NCBI GenBank assembly: GCA_024280395.1
Contig: JAJRQG010000123.1
Location: 1 to 64,000, forward strand
Length of the DNA stretch: 64,000 nt
Direction of reading: 5' to 3'
From: Gammaproteobacteria bacterium
GTDB taxonomy: Bacteria; Pseudomonadota; Gammaproteobacteria; Xanthomonadales; Marinicellaceae
The notes under the pieces were generated by a model. The model was not told the DNA's origin. It saw only the letters and a program-made list of their open reading frames with translations, and did no database searches. The position numbers and the translations under genes were made by a program. Shown here one piece after another: positions 45,159 to 55,220 of this stretch (position 1 is the stretch's first letter; each line of letters begins with the position of its first letter).

Positions 45159-45947
45159 ATGATAATAACGCTTTCACCATCCAAAGGCCAAAATTTTGAG
45201 TCCGCAGCACCAACACAAACCTATACTATCCCAACGCAATTAAGTGAAAGTGAAGTTTTGGTTGAACAGTTGAAAAAGCTCTCAAAGTCTAATATTTCTG
45301 AATTGATGTCAATCAGTGAAAATCTGGCGGAACTGAATTATCAACGCTACAAAGACTTTAAGACACCATTTAATGAACAGAATGCCAAGCAGGCCCTATT
45401 TGCTTTTAAAGGCGATGTGTATTCAGGGATAAACACAGCCAGTATGAACCAAGCTGATTATGACTATGCGCAGAATCATTTAAGAATACTCTCAGGTTTA
45501 TACGGTTGTTTAAAACCATTGGATCTAATTCAACCTTATAGATTAGAAATGAAAACCAAACTAAAAACCAATAAAGCTGATAACCTTTATCAATATTGGG
45601 GTGAGAACATAACCAATGAATTAAATGACGCTTTACAGAACCAAAAAGAAAAAATCATTGTCAATTTGGCATCGAACGAATACTGGAAATCAGTCAAACC
45701 CAAAAACTTAGATGGAAAAGTCATCAATGTGGCATTCAAGGAAAACAAAGATGGAAAAAGCCGCATTATTGCCATATTTGCTAAAAAAGCCCGTGGCATG
45801 ATGGCCGATTTTTTGATTCGCAATCGTGTAGAGTCTGTAGAGGGAATTAAGAATTTTGATTACGCCGATTACAAATTTGATAAAAAAGTATCCAATGATG
45901 ATTTGTTTGTATTTTCAAGAAAGCAACCTAAACCTTTGTCAAAATAA
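45159..45947 (+). CDS. yaaA: Peroxide-stress protein YaaA (DUF328)
   Basis: The 262-aa protein matches YaaA throughout: ITLSPSKGQNFES at the start, FKGDVYSGI, LRILSGLYGCLKPLDLIQPYRLEM, and the C-terminal KKARGMMADFLI. In E. coli it lowers free iron under peroxide stress. It is divergent from accA with a ~100-bp gap and stands alone. Confidence 0.94.
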   Translation: MIITLSPSKGQNFESAAPTQTYTIPTQLSESEVLVEQLKKLSKSNISELMSISENLAELNYQRYKDFKTPFNEQNAKQALFAFKGDVYSGINTASMNQADYDYAQNHLRILSGLYGCLKPLDLIQPYRLEMKTKLKTNKADNLYQYWGENITNELNDALQNQKEKIIVNLASNEYWKSVKPKNLDGKVINVAFKENKDGKSRIIAIFAKKARGMMADFLIRNRVESVEGIKNFDYADYKFDKKVSNDDLFVFSRKQPKPLSK

Positions 45948-46057
45948 TATGTAAATTTATTCACACCACCCAGTAGACAACTTTATTTCAATGTTGAAAT
46001 AAGCACTTGAATGTTATATGATTAAAGATTGTAGAAAAGGGGTATGGGGATAAAGCA

Positions 46058-46810
46058 ATGCGTTATATAAAAGTGGTTCTGATTTTTTTACTGTACTGGG
46101 TGCCTTCTTCGGCTGAAACACAACTCTCCAAATCAGACAATTCATTTATTCTTCAACCCGCTGTTTCTAACAATATTAATGAGCTTCTTAAATCATCAGG
46201 TACCATTCAATTAATGGGTGCTTGTAATACAGGTTTTAATGACTGTAGTGGGGTTTGTGTGAACCTAAATACTAACAATCAAAATTGTGGGAGTTGTGGA
46301 AACATATGTACGACCGCGCAATCCTGCAGTGCAGGACTTTGTGTTGCAGGAACCGATAACGACGATGACGGTTGGTCAGTAGAAAACGGGGATTGTGATG
46401 ACGGAGATGAAAATATAAACCCGGATGCCTCTGATATTTGTGATGGAATAGACAACAACTGTGATGCTGTGATTGATGAGAATGCAAGCCTTCTTTGCCC
46501 AACTGTTGATAGCAGTAATTGTAGTGCAGGAATATGTACTTCTGCCATGTGTGATGTGGTGTTGGCTAGTCTTGGAACAGCTTGTGAAGATGCAAATGCT
46601 TGCACCGCTTTTGGACAATGTAACTCAATGGGCCAATGTATAGGGATTGCTGTTGATTGTGATGATGCTGAGGTATGCACAACTGATTCATGCGACTCCT
46701 CAACAGGTTGTGTCCATACACCAGTAACCAATGGAACTTCTTGTGGTATTGGGTTAACTTGTCAAGAAGGCGCATGTGTTGATGTGGTTTTCAAAAGCGG
46801 GTTTGAATGA
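46058..46810 (+). CDS. Secreted Cys-rich protein with calcium/metal-binding motif and C-terminal GFE tail
   Basis: The signal peptide precedes a Cys-rich 250-aa chain: first a CNTGFNDCSGVC...NCGSCGNIC module, then the repeated-Asp motif DDDGWSVENGDCDDGDENIN with CDGIDNNCD, known as the MopE-type putative metal-binding motif of myxobacterial and other secreted proteins. A second Cys-rich module follows. The last residues are VVFKSGFE. Tails ending in GFE recur in secreted proteins of related bacteria, to my knowledge, and may be a sorting signal. The function is unknown. Confidence 0.82.
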   Translation: MRYIKVVLIFLLYWVPSSAETQLSKSDNSFILQPAVSNNINELLKSSGTIQLMGACNTGFNDCSGVCVNLNTNNQNCGSCGNICTTAQSCSAGLCVAGTDNDDDGWSVENGDCDDGDENINPDASDICDGIDNNCDAVIDENASLLCPTVDSSNCSAGICTSAMCDVVLASLGTACEDANACTAFGQCNSMGQCIGIAVDCDDAEVCTTDSCDSSTGCVHTPVTNGTSCGIGLTCQEGACVDVVFKSGFE

Positions 46811-46936
46811 ATTTTGTTAGTTAATATGTGTAATTAACTGGTTTATAAGGAATTGTGTTTTAAAATTACTCCTCTGGTATTTTCTTATCTTAAATGTAAA
46901 AATACTGCGTTTTAATTACTCGACTAAACTAAACCT

Positions 46937-47941
46937 ATGAAAGAATTTATCGAAAAAATGCCCAAAGTTGAGCTGCACATGCATGTGGAAGGTTCAATGG
47001 AAGCTGAAACCTTATGGGAGTTGGCACACCACAATAACTATAAAATTGAGTACAACAGTATTGAGGAACTTAAAGCTGCTTATAAATTCAATAACTTAAC
47101 TGAATTTATCGATATGTACATGCTTGGTACTCGGGTAATTAAGTCTGAGCAAGATTTGTACGATGTGTGCATGACGTATTTTAAAAAATGTGTCGAGCAA
47201 AATATCCAGCATACTGAGATTCATTCCGATATTCGCACCTATGTGGACTACGGTTATCCACCTGAGTTTGTCATCAATGCGTTGCATGGGGCTTTTGTTG
47301 ATGCCAAAGAAAACTACGGAATAACTGGTGGTTTTATGCCTTGTTTTATTCGGCATTTGGGTAATGATGTGGCAAAAGAAGACTTAGATTTGATGCTGCC
47401 ATTTAAAGACAAAATATTGGCGATTGGGCTGTCAGCTGTAGAAGTGGGTTTTCCACCTTCTCTATTCAAAGATACTTTTGCCAAAGTACACGATGCGGGC
47501 ATAAAAGTAATTGCTCATGCGGGTGAAGAAGCGCCAGCGGATTATATTTGGTCGGCGATTAATGACATCAATGTGGACAGAATTGATCATGGTATCCGCT
47601 GTCTCGATGATGAGAAGTTGGTTGAATATTTGGTTGAAACACAGTTACCATTAACTGTTTGCCCTTATTCCAATGTAGCTTTAAAGATTTTTGACGACAT
47701 TTCTCAACATACATTGCCTATCATGTTAGAAAAAGGTTTAAATGTCAGTATTCATTCGGATGACCCTGCTCATTTCAATGCTTATTTGACAGAAAACATC
47801 ATTGGCATTGCTGAAAATACTTCAGTGAGCAAAGAAGGTATTATCCAGATGGCAAAAAATGCCATAAAAAGTAGTTTTGCTGACAATAGTCGCAAAATAG
47901 AGCTGTTAAATAGCCTGAATCAATATGTTATGGATGCTTAG
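46937..47941 (+). CDS. add: Adenosine/adenine deaminase family protein
   Basis: This is a 334-aa metal-dependent deaminase. Zinc ligands appear in VELHMHVEGS (HxH), IAHAGEE and SIHSDDPAHF; catalytic Glu is in HAGE. The family deaminates adenosine to inosine or adenine to hypoxanthine. The short HVEGS N-terminus and HSDDPAHF fit either subtype, so substrate is uncertain. It is a single gene with a promoter in the AT-rich gap before it. Confidence 0.9.
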   Translation: MKEFIEKMPKVELHMHVEGSMEAETLWELAHHNNYKIEYNSIEELKAAYKFNNLTEFIDMYMLGTRVIKSEQDLYDVCMTYFKKCVEQNIQHTEIHSDIRTYVDYGYPPEFVINALHGAFVDAKENYGITGGFMPCFIRHLGNDVAKEDLDLMLPFKDKILAIGLSAVEVGFPPSLFKDTFAKVHDAGIKVIAHAGEEAPADYIWSAINDINVDRIDHGIRCLDDEKLVEYLVETQLPLTVCPYSNVALKIFDDISQHTLPIMLEKGLNVSIHSDDPAHFNAYLTENIIGIAENTSVSKEGIIQMAKNAIKSSFADNSRKIELLNSLNQYVMDA

Positions 47942-47979
47942 ACGTTGACATTTTCCCTCAATGCTAACAAATTAGTAAA

Positions 47980-48696
47980 ATGCAAAAAAAAATATTAATT
48001 TTATTGATGCTTGTGAGTCCAATATTTGCTAAAAAATTACAAATTCACAAATGTCATGCTACGAATGGCACCGTTTTGTTTCAAGAAAACCCTTGTGAGT
48101 TAGGGCTCAGCAAGAAAAAAGTCAAACAACAAAATAAAATGACCAAGCAGGGTATTCAGAAACCTGTTGTAACTTTACAAGTTTACCAATCTCCATCCGC
48201 CATTACTTCCAAAATTCAGTATGCAACAAAAACAGTTCGTAACCAGGTAAAAGGGTATGATGTTTCATTGAATGTTAAGCAAGCTTGGAGGGTTGTTAAC
48301 AAGGTGTACAACAATAAACTTTTGCACTTAGAGTTTGTCGAAAAAACAGGCCATGATCAAATAGAAATGTTGGTGGATTTTATTTATACCGATGGGAAAC
48401 GTTTTTCTGAGAAAGAGTTGCTTGAATTGGTTTATCTCTCTGGAAGCCGTTTTGTTGAGGGGTCAAACGAAGGACAAATAAATGCTCATTCATTCAAAAT
48501 CAACAAAGGGAAGGGTGTGATGGCAACATTAACCCATTCAAAAGCCGGTTTTAGAGACAAAATATTAAGCAAGGGTGCCATATACAAAAATGGATGGTTG
48601 GTTCAATTTACTTACAATGGGGAGTATATAAATAGTCATTCCCATCAGTTTGTTTTGCAGTCTCTGTTTAAAAACATGCAAATCAATAAGATATAA
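47980..48696 (+). CDS. Exported DUF4124-like protein
   Basis: The signal peptide ends at IFA. Residues ~20-50 (LQIHKCHATNGTVLFQENPCELG) match the DUF4124 pattern of a short Cys-pair domain with a Tyr/Phe-Gln core. The rest (238 aa in all) is a beta-rich domain I do not recognise. It starts 38 bp after the deaminase gene. The role is unknown. Confidence 0.78.
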   Translation: MQKKILILLMLVSPIFAKKLQIHKCHATNGTVLFQENPCELGLSKKKVKQQNKMTKQGIQKPVVTLQVYQSPSAITSKIQYATKTVRNQVKGYDVSLNVKQAWRVVNKVYNNKLLHLEFVEKTGHDQIEMLVDFIYTDGKRFSEKELLELVYLSGSRFVEGSNEGQINAHSFKINKGKGVMATLTHSKAGFRDKILSKGAIYKNGWLVQFTYNGEYINSHSHQFVLQSLFKNMQINKI

Positions 48697-48819
48697 GACA
48701 TACAAAATATTTAAGAGAGTTGTGGATTTAACATTTGTTTGTGTTTTTAACTGATTAGATTATATACTCTAAATATTCGCCTTACATTGGTAGTGAGTTT
48801 AGCAATGAGGGTCGTTTGT

Positions 48820-49260
48820 ATGAAATATGTGAATCTAATCTTTATCTCGGTGTTGTTCATCACTGCATGTAGTTATGTAGGAACAGGCAACTCTGGTGCA
48901 TTGTCACCTATTCAGGCCATTGAAAGATCGGCAGCATCTGCTCCAAAAGCAGTGAATAATGTATTTGAGCTTCAAGTTAAATCTAGTAACAGTCATCAAG
49001 GTTTGGCTTTTCTAAATTCAGAGAAAGACAATCTTGATCAAAGAAACCTTGTTATTGCACTGCGACCTCAAGCAATTAATCAATTAAAAGAAAAATATGG
49101 ACAATCCCCTCAAGAGTATCTTTTGGATAAAAGAATCAGGGTAGAGGGACAAGCAAGGCGGATTAAAACTTGGGTTTTATTTAAGAATAAGAATACCCGA
49201 CAGTATTTTTATCAAACCAAAATATTTGTAAAATCCGCTAATCAGTTAACTGTTTTATAA
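48820..49260 (+). CDS. Small lipoprotein of unknown function
   Basis: The ATG at 48820 gives a lipoprotein signal (NLIFISVLFITAC); the track start at 48787 would put 11 extra residues before it. The mature part (~125 aa) ends in VEGQARRIKTWVLFKNKNTR and a beta-strand segment, suggestive of a small OB-like domain. It is convergent with the GNAT gene, with a 6-bp overlap. Confidence 0.75.
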   Translation: MKYVNLIFISVLFITACSYVGTGNSGALSPIQAIERSAASAPKAVNNVFELQVKSSNSHQGLAFLNSEKDNLDQRNLVIALRPQAINQLKEKYGQSPQEYLLDKRIRVEGQARRIKTWVLFKNKNTRQYFYQTKIFVKSANQLTVL

Positions 49261-49788
49261 GCGCTTAGACATGGGTAAAAATTTTATTTGATTGGTTTTG
49301 TCCATGTTGTGATGTATGTATTGTTCACCTTGGTAGCCATTTTTTTGATAAAAATCAATACCAGATAAAGTTGACATTAGTTGGCACTGTAGGAATCCTT
49401 GGTGTTTCGCTTGCTTCTCGCACTCTTCTAGCAAGAGTTTGCCCAGTCCTTGCCTGGCATACTCTGGATGAATAAAAAATGCCCTGATTTTTGCCGCTTC
49501 ATTTTGTGGGTTAAGTTTCTTAGGGTTGCGAATATTATTGCTGTCACTGCCAAATAACGTTTTTCTGTAGCTCCAGCCGCCACAAGCGACAATGGTGTTT
49601 CCAGACTCAATGACATAATAGGTATTGTCCTTGATGAGTTGAGTGTCAACACCAAAAGCCCCTTGAAGAGCGAGTTCGATGGTCTTCTTGTCATAAAACT
49701 CTCCACCCAATTTTCTGGCAGAGAGTTTTATGAGTTGTGAAATTTCTTGAATATCTTCGAACTCTGCTAACCTAAGGTTGTTGCTCAT
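49255..49788 (-). CDS. GNAT family N-acetyltransferase
   Basis: This 177-aa acetyltransferase starts at MSNNLRLAEFEDI; the track start at 49809 adds seven residues inside the upstream gene. Motif A is IRAFFIHPEYARQGLGKLLLEEC with the acetyl-CoA loop RQGLGK, followed by GIDFYQKNGY. The start overlaps the amidase stop (ATGA). The substrate is unknown. Confidence 0.9.
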   Translation of the reverse strand: MSNNLRLAEFEDIQEISQLIKLSARKLGGEFYDKKTIELALQGAFGVDTQLIKDNTYYVIESGNTIVACGGWSYRKTLFGSDSNNIRNPKKLNPQNEAAKIRAFFIHPEYARQGLGKLLLEECEKQAKHQGFLQCQLMSTLSGIDFYQKNGYQGEQYIHHNMDKTNQIKFLPMSKRL

Positions 49789-50564
49789 AATGATTTGGGG
49801 TAAATCCAACCTGAAATTTCGCCGCCACTGTTGTTTTTTGATTTTCCAGTCTCAACATCTAATAAAGTATAGTGGCCATTAACATTAAACAATGAAATTT
49901 GGCGGGCATATTTATTGGGTTTTAGCCATTTTTTGTTATTATAGTTTTCTTCTGCTAAATTCACACTGCCTTGTTTTAAATCAACGCCTACCACAACTGC
50001 CACATGACCATGTCGCCATAAAGGGTTGTTTCTGTCGGGGTAGTAAACCACTAAATCACCGATTTTAGGCGGCCGAGTGGCTGTGCCGTTGATTGAGCGT
50101 GCCAAAGGAAAGGTTTTGTTGCTGCGAATATCTTTGCCTTGGGTTAGGTAAATGATTTCGTGAGCACTGTCTATACTGCCATAGGTGATGCCTTTATTGA
50201 TCATCCACCAGCGGCGGGAATATTCCACACATTGGTTAATCAATCCAATATAGTGTAAGTTATCGTCTTTGGGGTTGCTTTTGTGAACAGTGACTTCGCC
50301 TGTTGCTAGGTTTAAAAATGAATATTCATTTTTAACACATTCGGAACGGCAATTTGAATAGGCATCAATACCATTGGCTGAACCCAGGATTTTGCCAAAA
50401 TCAGTAACACAATCGGTTACACACAGTTGTTTGTTTTTTTCAAACATGGCTTTGCTTTGTTCCTGTGTGAAAGCAGGGGGCTTATCTCTTAAACCCAAAC
50501 CATCGCTATGTTCCAATTGTGCAATGCCCATATTACTAATTAATAACAATAAAAAATAACGCAT
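49785..50564 (-). CDS. Exported glutathionylspermidine-amidase-like CHAP protein
   Basis: The ATG at 50564, preceded by AAAGGTG, starts a signal peptide (MRYFLLLLISNMGIAQ); the GTG at 50573 is less likely. The catalytic part is a CHAP fold: Cys in NQCVEYSRRWWMINKGITYG, His in WRHGHVAVVVG, and a third residue in NLAEENYNNK. Ending NGHYTLLDV...ISGWIYP, it closely parallels the amidase half of E. coli Gss, which cleaves glutathionylspermidine, but lacks a synthetase half and is exported. Extra Cys pairs in the N-terminal part (CVTDCVTDF, CRSEC) suggest disulfides. It could be a peptidoglycan amidase instead. It lies between an enoyl-CoA hydratase and a GNAT gene. Confidence 0.82.
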   Translation of the reverse strand: MRYFLLLLISNMGIAQLEHSDGLGLRDKPPAFTQEQSKAMFEKNKQLCVTDCVTDFGKILGSANGIDAYSNCRSECVKNEYSFLNLATGEVTVHKSNPKDDNLHYIGLINQCVEYSRRWWMINKGITYGSIDSAHEIIYLTQGKDIRSNKTFPLARSINGTATRPPKIGDLVVYYPDRNNPLWRHGHVAVVVGVDLKQGSVNLAEENYNNKKWLKPNKYARQISLFNVNGHYTLLDVETGKSKNNSGGEISGWIYPKSL

Positions 50565-50565
50565 A

Positions 50566-51342
50566 TTATTCACCTTTAAAGTTGGCTTTTCTTTTTTCTA
50601 AAAATGCAGATGTGCCTTCTTTCATGTCAGTGGTCGAACAAGTCACGGCAAAAGCTTTGGCTTCATAATCCAAACCATCCAATAGTGAGCATTCCGCACC
50701 ATGATTGATGCTGTCAATAATGCATTGCAAGGCAACAGGCGCTGAAAAGGTCAGTTGTTTGGCCATTTTTTCTACGGTTGGCATTAAATCTTCTTGAGAA
50801 ACTACCTGATTCACTAAGCCCATTTCATAAGCGCGATTGGCATCAATCATATTACCCATTAAATTCATTTCCATCGCTCTACCTTTGCCAATTAAACGCA
50901 CCAATCGCTGGGTTCCTCCAAATCCAGGAATGACACCCAGTTTAATTTCTGGTTGTCCAAATATGGCATTGTCTGATGCAATTCTCATGTGGCAAGACAT
51001 CGCTAACTCACAACCACCACCCAATGCAAAGCCATTAATTGCTGCTATGACTGGTTTGCTGGATTGTTCGATTGTGGTCATGACCTTTTGGCCATAAGTG
51101 GCAAACTTCATACCGGTAATGGAATTGGACTGTGCAAGTTCAGAAATATCGGCGCCCGCAATAAAGGATTTTTGCCCATTTCCTGTGATAATGATTGCAG
51201 CTACTTCGTTGTTGTCTTGTGAATCAAGAATTGCTTGTTCAACTTCTCTTAATGTTTGTTGGTTTAACGCGTTGAGTTTTTCTGGTCGATTGATGGTTAA
51301 GGTTAATATTTTATTATTGATTTTTGTGAGGATATTAGACAT
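50566..51342 (-). CDS. Enoyl-CoA hydratase/isomerase family protein
   Basis: This is a 258-aa crotonase (from ATG 51342; the track start 51402 gives an unrelated 20-residue extension). Oxyanion and CoA-binding segments are FIAGADISELA and GFALGGGCELAMSCHMRIAS; the catalytic Glu pair is in FGQPEIKLGVIPGFGG. It probably hydrates short-chain enoyl-CoA in fatty-acid or amino-acid breakdown. It opens a three-gene minus-strand unit with the amidase and GNAT genes. Confidence 0.92.
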   Translation of the reverse strand: MSNILTKINNKILTLTINRPEKLNALNQQTLREVEQAILDSQDNNEVAAIIITGNGQKSFIAGADISELAQSNSITGMKFATYGQKVMTTIEQSSKPVIAAINGFALGGGCELAMSCHMRIASDNAIFGQPEIKLGVIPGFGGTQRLVRLIGKGRAMEMNLMGNMIDANRAYEMGLVNQVVSQEDLMPTVEKMAKQLTFSAPVALQCIIDSINHGAECSLLDGLDYEAKAFAVTCSTTDMKEGTSAFLEKRKANFKGE

Positions 51343-51525
51343 ATAGCTACTCAAATAGATTAAAAGAGAGATTATATCAATAATTGAACTGAATAGGGTC
51401 AAATGTGTCTATAGAGTTGTTAATAGTCGTGCTGTATCATAAAATACGCACCTTTGAAAATTCGATAATTCGAAAGAATAGAAAAATTAAAAAACCGTAA
51501 AAATCAACATCGAGGAATTTGATAG

Positions 51526-52251
51526 ATGAAATTAAAATTAATAATAACTGGAGCAACTTTATTGTTGTCTTTGGTAGCATCGGCTCAAGATGCATCACAA
51601 AAACCTGCAAACATCACTTTTGATAAGAATAAAACCAGTTATGCCATGGGTTATCGTTTGGGTTTACAGTTCGCAACAACTATGGAAAGCGAATTCGAAT
51701 TGGATACTGATGAAGTAATCAAGGGAATGAGAGATGCGAGTTCAAAAAAAGAGCCAACCATTGCAAGAGAAGAAATGGCTTTGAATGTACAAGGATATGA
51801 AAATAAAATGAAGCTGAAGCAATATGAAGCATTTAAAGCTTTGGCAGAAAAAAACAAAAAACGCAGCGACGATTTCTTGAAAATGAATCGCAAGAAAAAA
51901 GGCATTAAAGAATTGGCGTCAGGCATTCAATACAGAGTTATTGAAGATGGTATTGGCAATCACCCAACTTTAGACAGTGAAGTTACAATTCATTACAGAG
52001 GTTCTTTGATTGGTGTAGATGATGTTAATAACTATCAAGAGTTTGACAGTTCATTTGTTCGTGGCGAACCAAAAACCATCAAAGTAAACGAAGTTCTAAA
52101 AGGTTGGCAGGAAATCATTCCATTAATGCGTCCAGGCGGAAAATGGCAAGTATTTATCCCACCAGAATTAGCTTATGGTGTGCGTGGTCAAAATCCTATT
52201 GGTCCAAATGAAATATTAATATTTGATATCAATTTATTGGATATTAAATAA
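51526..52251 (+). CDS. FKBP-type peptidyl-prolyl isomerase (Mip/FkpA-like)
   Basis: A signal peptide (LLLSLVASAQ) is followed by an N-terminal dimerisation region (TSYAMGYRLGLQFATTM), a charged helix and a C-terminal FKBP domain with VTIHYRGSLIG, GWQEIIPLMRPGGKWQVFIPPELAYG and the terminal FDINLL. This is the FkpA/Mip periplasmic chaperone layout (241 aa). A clear terminator follows. Confidence 0.93.
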   Translation: MKLKLIITGATLLLSLVASAQDASQKPANITFDKNKTSYAMGYRLGLQFATTMESEFELDTDEVIKGMRDASSKKEPTIAREEMALNVQGYENKMKLKQYEAFKALAEKNKKRSDDFLKMNRKKKGIKELASGIQYRVIEDGIGNHPTLDSEVTIHYRGSLIGVDDVNNYQEFDSSFVRGEPKTIKVNEVLKGWQEIIPLMRPGGKWQVFIPPELAYGVRGQNPIGPNEILIFDINLLDIK

Positions 52252-52285
52252 TTATTAATTGTTAATGATGTCTATTAACAAGATG

Positions 52286-52317
52286 AACGGGGTAGTTAAT
52301 AATTACTCCGTTTTTTT
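52286..52317 (+). terminator. Rho-independent terminator of the FKBP gene
   Basis: A ~12-bp hairpin (AACGGGGTAGTT with AATTACTCCGTT, two G-U pairs) is followed by seven T. The next gene starts only 3 bp later, so its promoter must lie within or upstream of this structure, or read-through feeds it. Confidence 0.85.
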
Positions 52318-52319
52318 GT

Positions 52320-52916
52320 ATGTTTAATATTGAAAATAAAGACAATCTTTATACAAACCTCAAGTCTGTATTAAAAACTAAAATGTTGCCAACAGAAATC
52401 TGGCAAGCATCGGGGCACGATGAGTTCCGTCCAGCAGCTGTACTTGTACCTTTGTTTTGGAAGAACGATGAAGTTTATGTATTATTAACCAAACGTTCAG
52501 AACAGCTTAAACACCATGCAGGTCAAATTAGTTTTCCTGGCGGTGGATTTGATGAGTCTGATATAACGATCCGTCAAGCTGCTATTCGAGAAACCCATGA
52601 AGAGATTGGTGTTGAGAGTAAAGATATTGAAGTAGTGGGGTACCTTGATGACGTTGAAACTATTTCTGGCTTTTATGTTACGCCTTTTGTAGCAATCTTA
52701 AAAGAAGGATTTAACATTAAGATTAATCATGATGAGGTATCTGAGGTGTTTTCCATACCCTTGAGGTACTTCTTAGATGAGGCAAACTGCGAAAAAAAAT
52801 CAGCCGAATTCAAAGACAAAATGGTAAACTACTATGTCTATCCCCATGAAAAGCACACCATTTGGGGCGTAACAGCAGAAATCATCGTTAAATTAGCACA
52901 GAAACTAAATAAATAA
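52320..52916 (+). CDS. NUDIX hydrolase, CoA pyrophosphatase type
   Basis: The 198-aa protein has the NuCoA signature [21 protein letters not shown] running straight into the NUDIX box with RETHEEIGV. Members cleave CoA to phosphopantetheine and 3',5'-ADP. The ATG is 3 bp after a terminator T-run, with no evident Shine-Dalgarno; a later ATG (MLPTEIWQ) could be used. It may be co-transcribed with miaB (9-bp gap). Confidence 0.9.
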   Translation: MFNIENKDNLYTNLKSVLKTKMLPTEIWQASGHDEFRPAAVLVPLFWKNDEVYVLLTKRSEQLKHHAGQISFPGGGFDESDITIRQAAIRETHEEIGVESKDIEVVGYLDDVETISGFYVTPFVAILKEGFNIKINHDEVSEVFSIPLRYFLDEANCEKKSAEFKDKMVNYYVYPHEKHTIWGVTAEIIVKLAQKLNK

Positions 52917-52924
52917 ACAGAATT

Positions 52925-54268
52925 ATGACAGCAAAAATTAAAGGCAAACTATTCATTAAGACACATGGTTGTCAGATGAATGAATACGATTCATCCAAAA
53001 TGTTGGACGTGTTGACAGATACCCATGATTTGACGATAACAGATGTTGAATCAGAAGCCGATGTGATTTTATTAAACACTTGCTCTATTCGTGAAAAAGC
53101 CCAAGAAAAAGTATTTTCACAATTGGGCCGTTGGCGAAAACTCAAAGAAAAAAATCCCAACTTGGTCATTGGAGTAGGTGGCTGTGTAGCATCACAAGAA
53201 GGCGATAATATTTTAAAACGTGCACCTTATGTTGATATCGTATTTGGTCCACAAACTTTACACCGTTTGCCAACTATGCTCTATGCGGTAAAAAGTGAAG
53301 CAAAGCCACAAATGGATATTAGCTTTCCTGAGATAGAAAAATTTGACAATATGCCAGAACCCAGAAAAGATGGAGCATCAGCGTTTGTTTCTATTATGGA
53401 AGGTTGTAGTAAATACTGTACGTTTTGCGTGGTGCCCTATACACGTGGCGAAGAAGTTTCTAGGCCATTGGATGGTGTGCTTGCCGAGATTATGCAATTG
53501 GCCTTGCAAGGGGTTAAGGAAGTCAATTTATTGGGTCAGAATGTTAACTCTTATCGAGGTGAAACCCATAAAGGTGAGTATGTAGACTTAGCACACTTGA
53601 TTCATTATGTTGCAGCCATTGATGGCATAGAGCGCATTCGATTCACTACCTCGCACCCTGTAGAATTTACCGATGCTTTGATTGAAGCGTATCGTGATGT
53701 ACCCAAACTGGCTAACTATTTACATCTGCCAGTGCAAAGTGGTTCTGATAGGGTCTTATCTGCCATGAAACGTGGTCATACTGCTATTGAATATAAACAA
53801 AAAATTCGTAAATTGCGTGAAGTTCGTCCAGGCATTTCTTTGTCTTCTGATTTTATCATAGGATTTCCAGGGGAAACAGATAAAGAATTTGAAGCGACCA
53901 TGAAACTGATTGAAGATATTAGGTTTGATCAAAGTTTTAGTTTTATCTATTCCAAGCGCCCTGGAACTCCCGCTGCCAATATTGAAGATGAAATACCCAT
54001 GTCAGTTAAGAAAGAAAGATTGTATAGGTTGCAAGAAACCATCAATGATTTTGCTGCCGAAATTTCTCAAGAGATGATTGGTACTGTGCAAAATGTCTTG
54101 ATTGAAGGCTTGTCTAAAAAGGACGACAAACAGTTGGCTGGACGAACAGAAAATAACCGTGTGGTTAATTTTGATGGTAATCCTAGATTGATAGGACAGT
54201 TGGTTGATGTAGAAATAACTGAAGCAGTACGAAATTCACTAAAAGGGAAATTAATTATTAATGACTAA
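52925..54268 (+). CDS. miaB: tRNA methylthiotransferase MiaB
   Basis: MiaB adds the 2-methylthio group to i6A37. The 447-aa protein has the N-terminal UPF0004 domain with cluster cysteines ([22 protein letters not shown]), the radical-SAM motif [15 protein letters not shown] and a C-terminal TRAM domain ([13 protein letters not shown]). It is the first of miaB-ybeZ-ybeY and overlaps ybeZ by 8 bp. Confidence 0.97.
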   Translation: MTAKIKGKLFIKTHGCQMNEYDSSKMLDVLTDTHDLTITDVESEADVILLNTCSIREKAQEKVFSQLGRWRKLKEKNPNLVIGVGGCVASQEGDNILKRAPYVDIVFGPQTLHRLPTMLYAVKSEAKPQMDISFPEIEKFDNMPEPRKDGASAFVSIMEGCSKYCTFCVVPYTRGEEVSRPLDGVLAEIMQLALQGVKEVNLLGQNVNSYRGETHKGEYVDLAHLIHYVAAIDGIERIRFTTSHPVEFTDALIEAYRDVPKLANYLHLPVQSGSDRVLSAMKRGHTAIEYKQKIRKLREVRPGISLSSDFIIGFPGETDKEFEATMKLIEDIRFDQSFSFIYSKRPGTPAANIEDEIPMSVKKERLYRLQETINDFAAEISQEMIGTVQNVLIEGLSKKDDKQLAGRTENNRVVNFDGNPRLIGQLVDVEITEAVRNSLKGKLIIND

Positions 54269-55220
54269 AAAAACCATTGAAATAAAAGAAGTAAAAAACG
54301 AAGTGCTGATAAACCTGTATGGACATCATGACGAACACATCAAGTTGTTGGCTAAACATTCTAATACAAAAATCAATGCCCGTGGCAACCAATTACAAGT
54401 GGAAGGTAATGACTCTCAAATTGTTCAAGTAGCAAATTGTTTAAACCTCATGTTGGATGAAGCACTTGAAGGGACGCTAACTTTGGAACTGACTCATGTG
54501 ATTTTGCAAGGAAACTGTCAAGATACCAATAACAATGATCAAGATGCATCTGATGTACAAGAAGTTAAAATTCAAACACGCAAAGGAGTGATTACAGGGC
54601 GTTCTCCTAATCAAAAATTATATTTACACAACATAGTGACTCATGACATCAACTTTGGTATTGGTCCAGCGGGTACGGGAAAAACCTATTTGGCAGTAGC
54701 TTGTGCGGTTGAAGCCATTCTTAACCAAGACGTACAACGCATTATTTTGGTGCGTCCAGCGGTTGAAGCAGGTGAACGATTGGGTTTCTTGCCTGGTGAT
54801 TTATCGGACAAAGTTGATCCCTATTTGCGGCCTTTGTATGATGCATTGTATGAAATGTTAGGCGTAGAAAAAGTCGAGCGAATGATGGAAAAGAACATCA
54901 TTGAAGTAGCGCCGCTTGCATTTATGCGTGGTCGAACTTTAAACAATGCCTTTGTGATATTAGATGAAGCACAAAATACCACGGTAGAACAAATGAAGAT
55001 GTTTTTAACCCGCACAGGATTCGGTACAACCGTAGTTGTTACTGGTGATGTTACACAAGTGGATTTACGACCTGGACAAACCTCGGGTTTAAAACATGCA
55101 ATAGAAGTGTTAAAAGATGTCAAAGACCTAAGCTTTAGTTGGTTTGAGTCAAAAGACGTTGTTCGCCATAATTTAGTACAAAAAATTATTAATGCTTATG
55201 AATCCAGTACTGCTGAATAA
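54261..55220 (+). CDS. ybeZ: PhoH-like ATPase YbeZ
   Basis: The 319-aa protein has a KH-like N-terminal region, then the PhoH ATPase with Walker [12 protein letters not shown] (~residue 135) and Walker [11 protein letters not shown]. It works with YbeY in 16S rRNA processing and ribosome quality control. It overlaps miaB upstream and ybeY (29 bp) downstream. Confidence 0.95.
   Translation: MTKKTIEIKEVKNEVLINLYGHHDEHIKLLAKHSNTKINARGNQLQVEGNDSQIVQVANCLNLMLDEALEGTLTLELTHVILQGNCQDTNNNDQDASDVQEVKIQTRKGVITGRSPNQKLYLHNIVTHDINFGIGPAGTGKTYLAVACAVEAILNQDVQRIILVRPAVEAGERLGFLPGDLSDKVDPYLRPLYDALYEMLGVEKVERMMEKNIIEVAPLAFMRGRTLNNAFVILDEAQNTTVEQMKMFLTRTGFGTTVVVTGDVTQVDLRPGQTSGLKHAIEVLKDVKDLSFSWFESKDVVRHNLVQKIINAYESSTAE

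Noticed and set aside
46272-46775. Antisense ORFs opposite the Cys-rich secreted gene
   Set aside because: They arise from codon bias of the Cys/Asp-rich gene; His/Ser-rich nonsense.
52286-52330. Terminator directly before the NUDIX start as an attenuator
   Set aside because: No leader peptide or alternative antiterminator pairing is visible; it is explained as the FKBP terminator.
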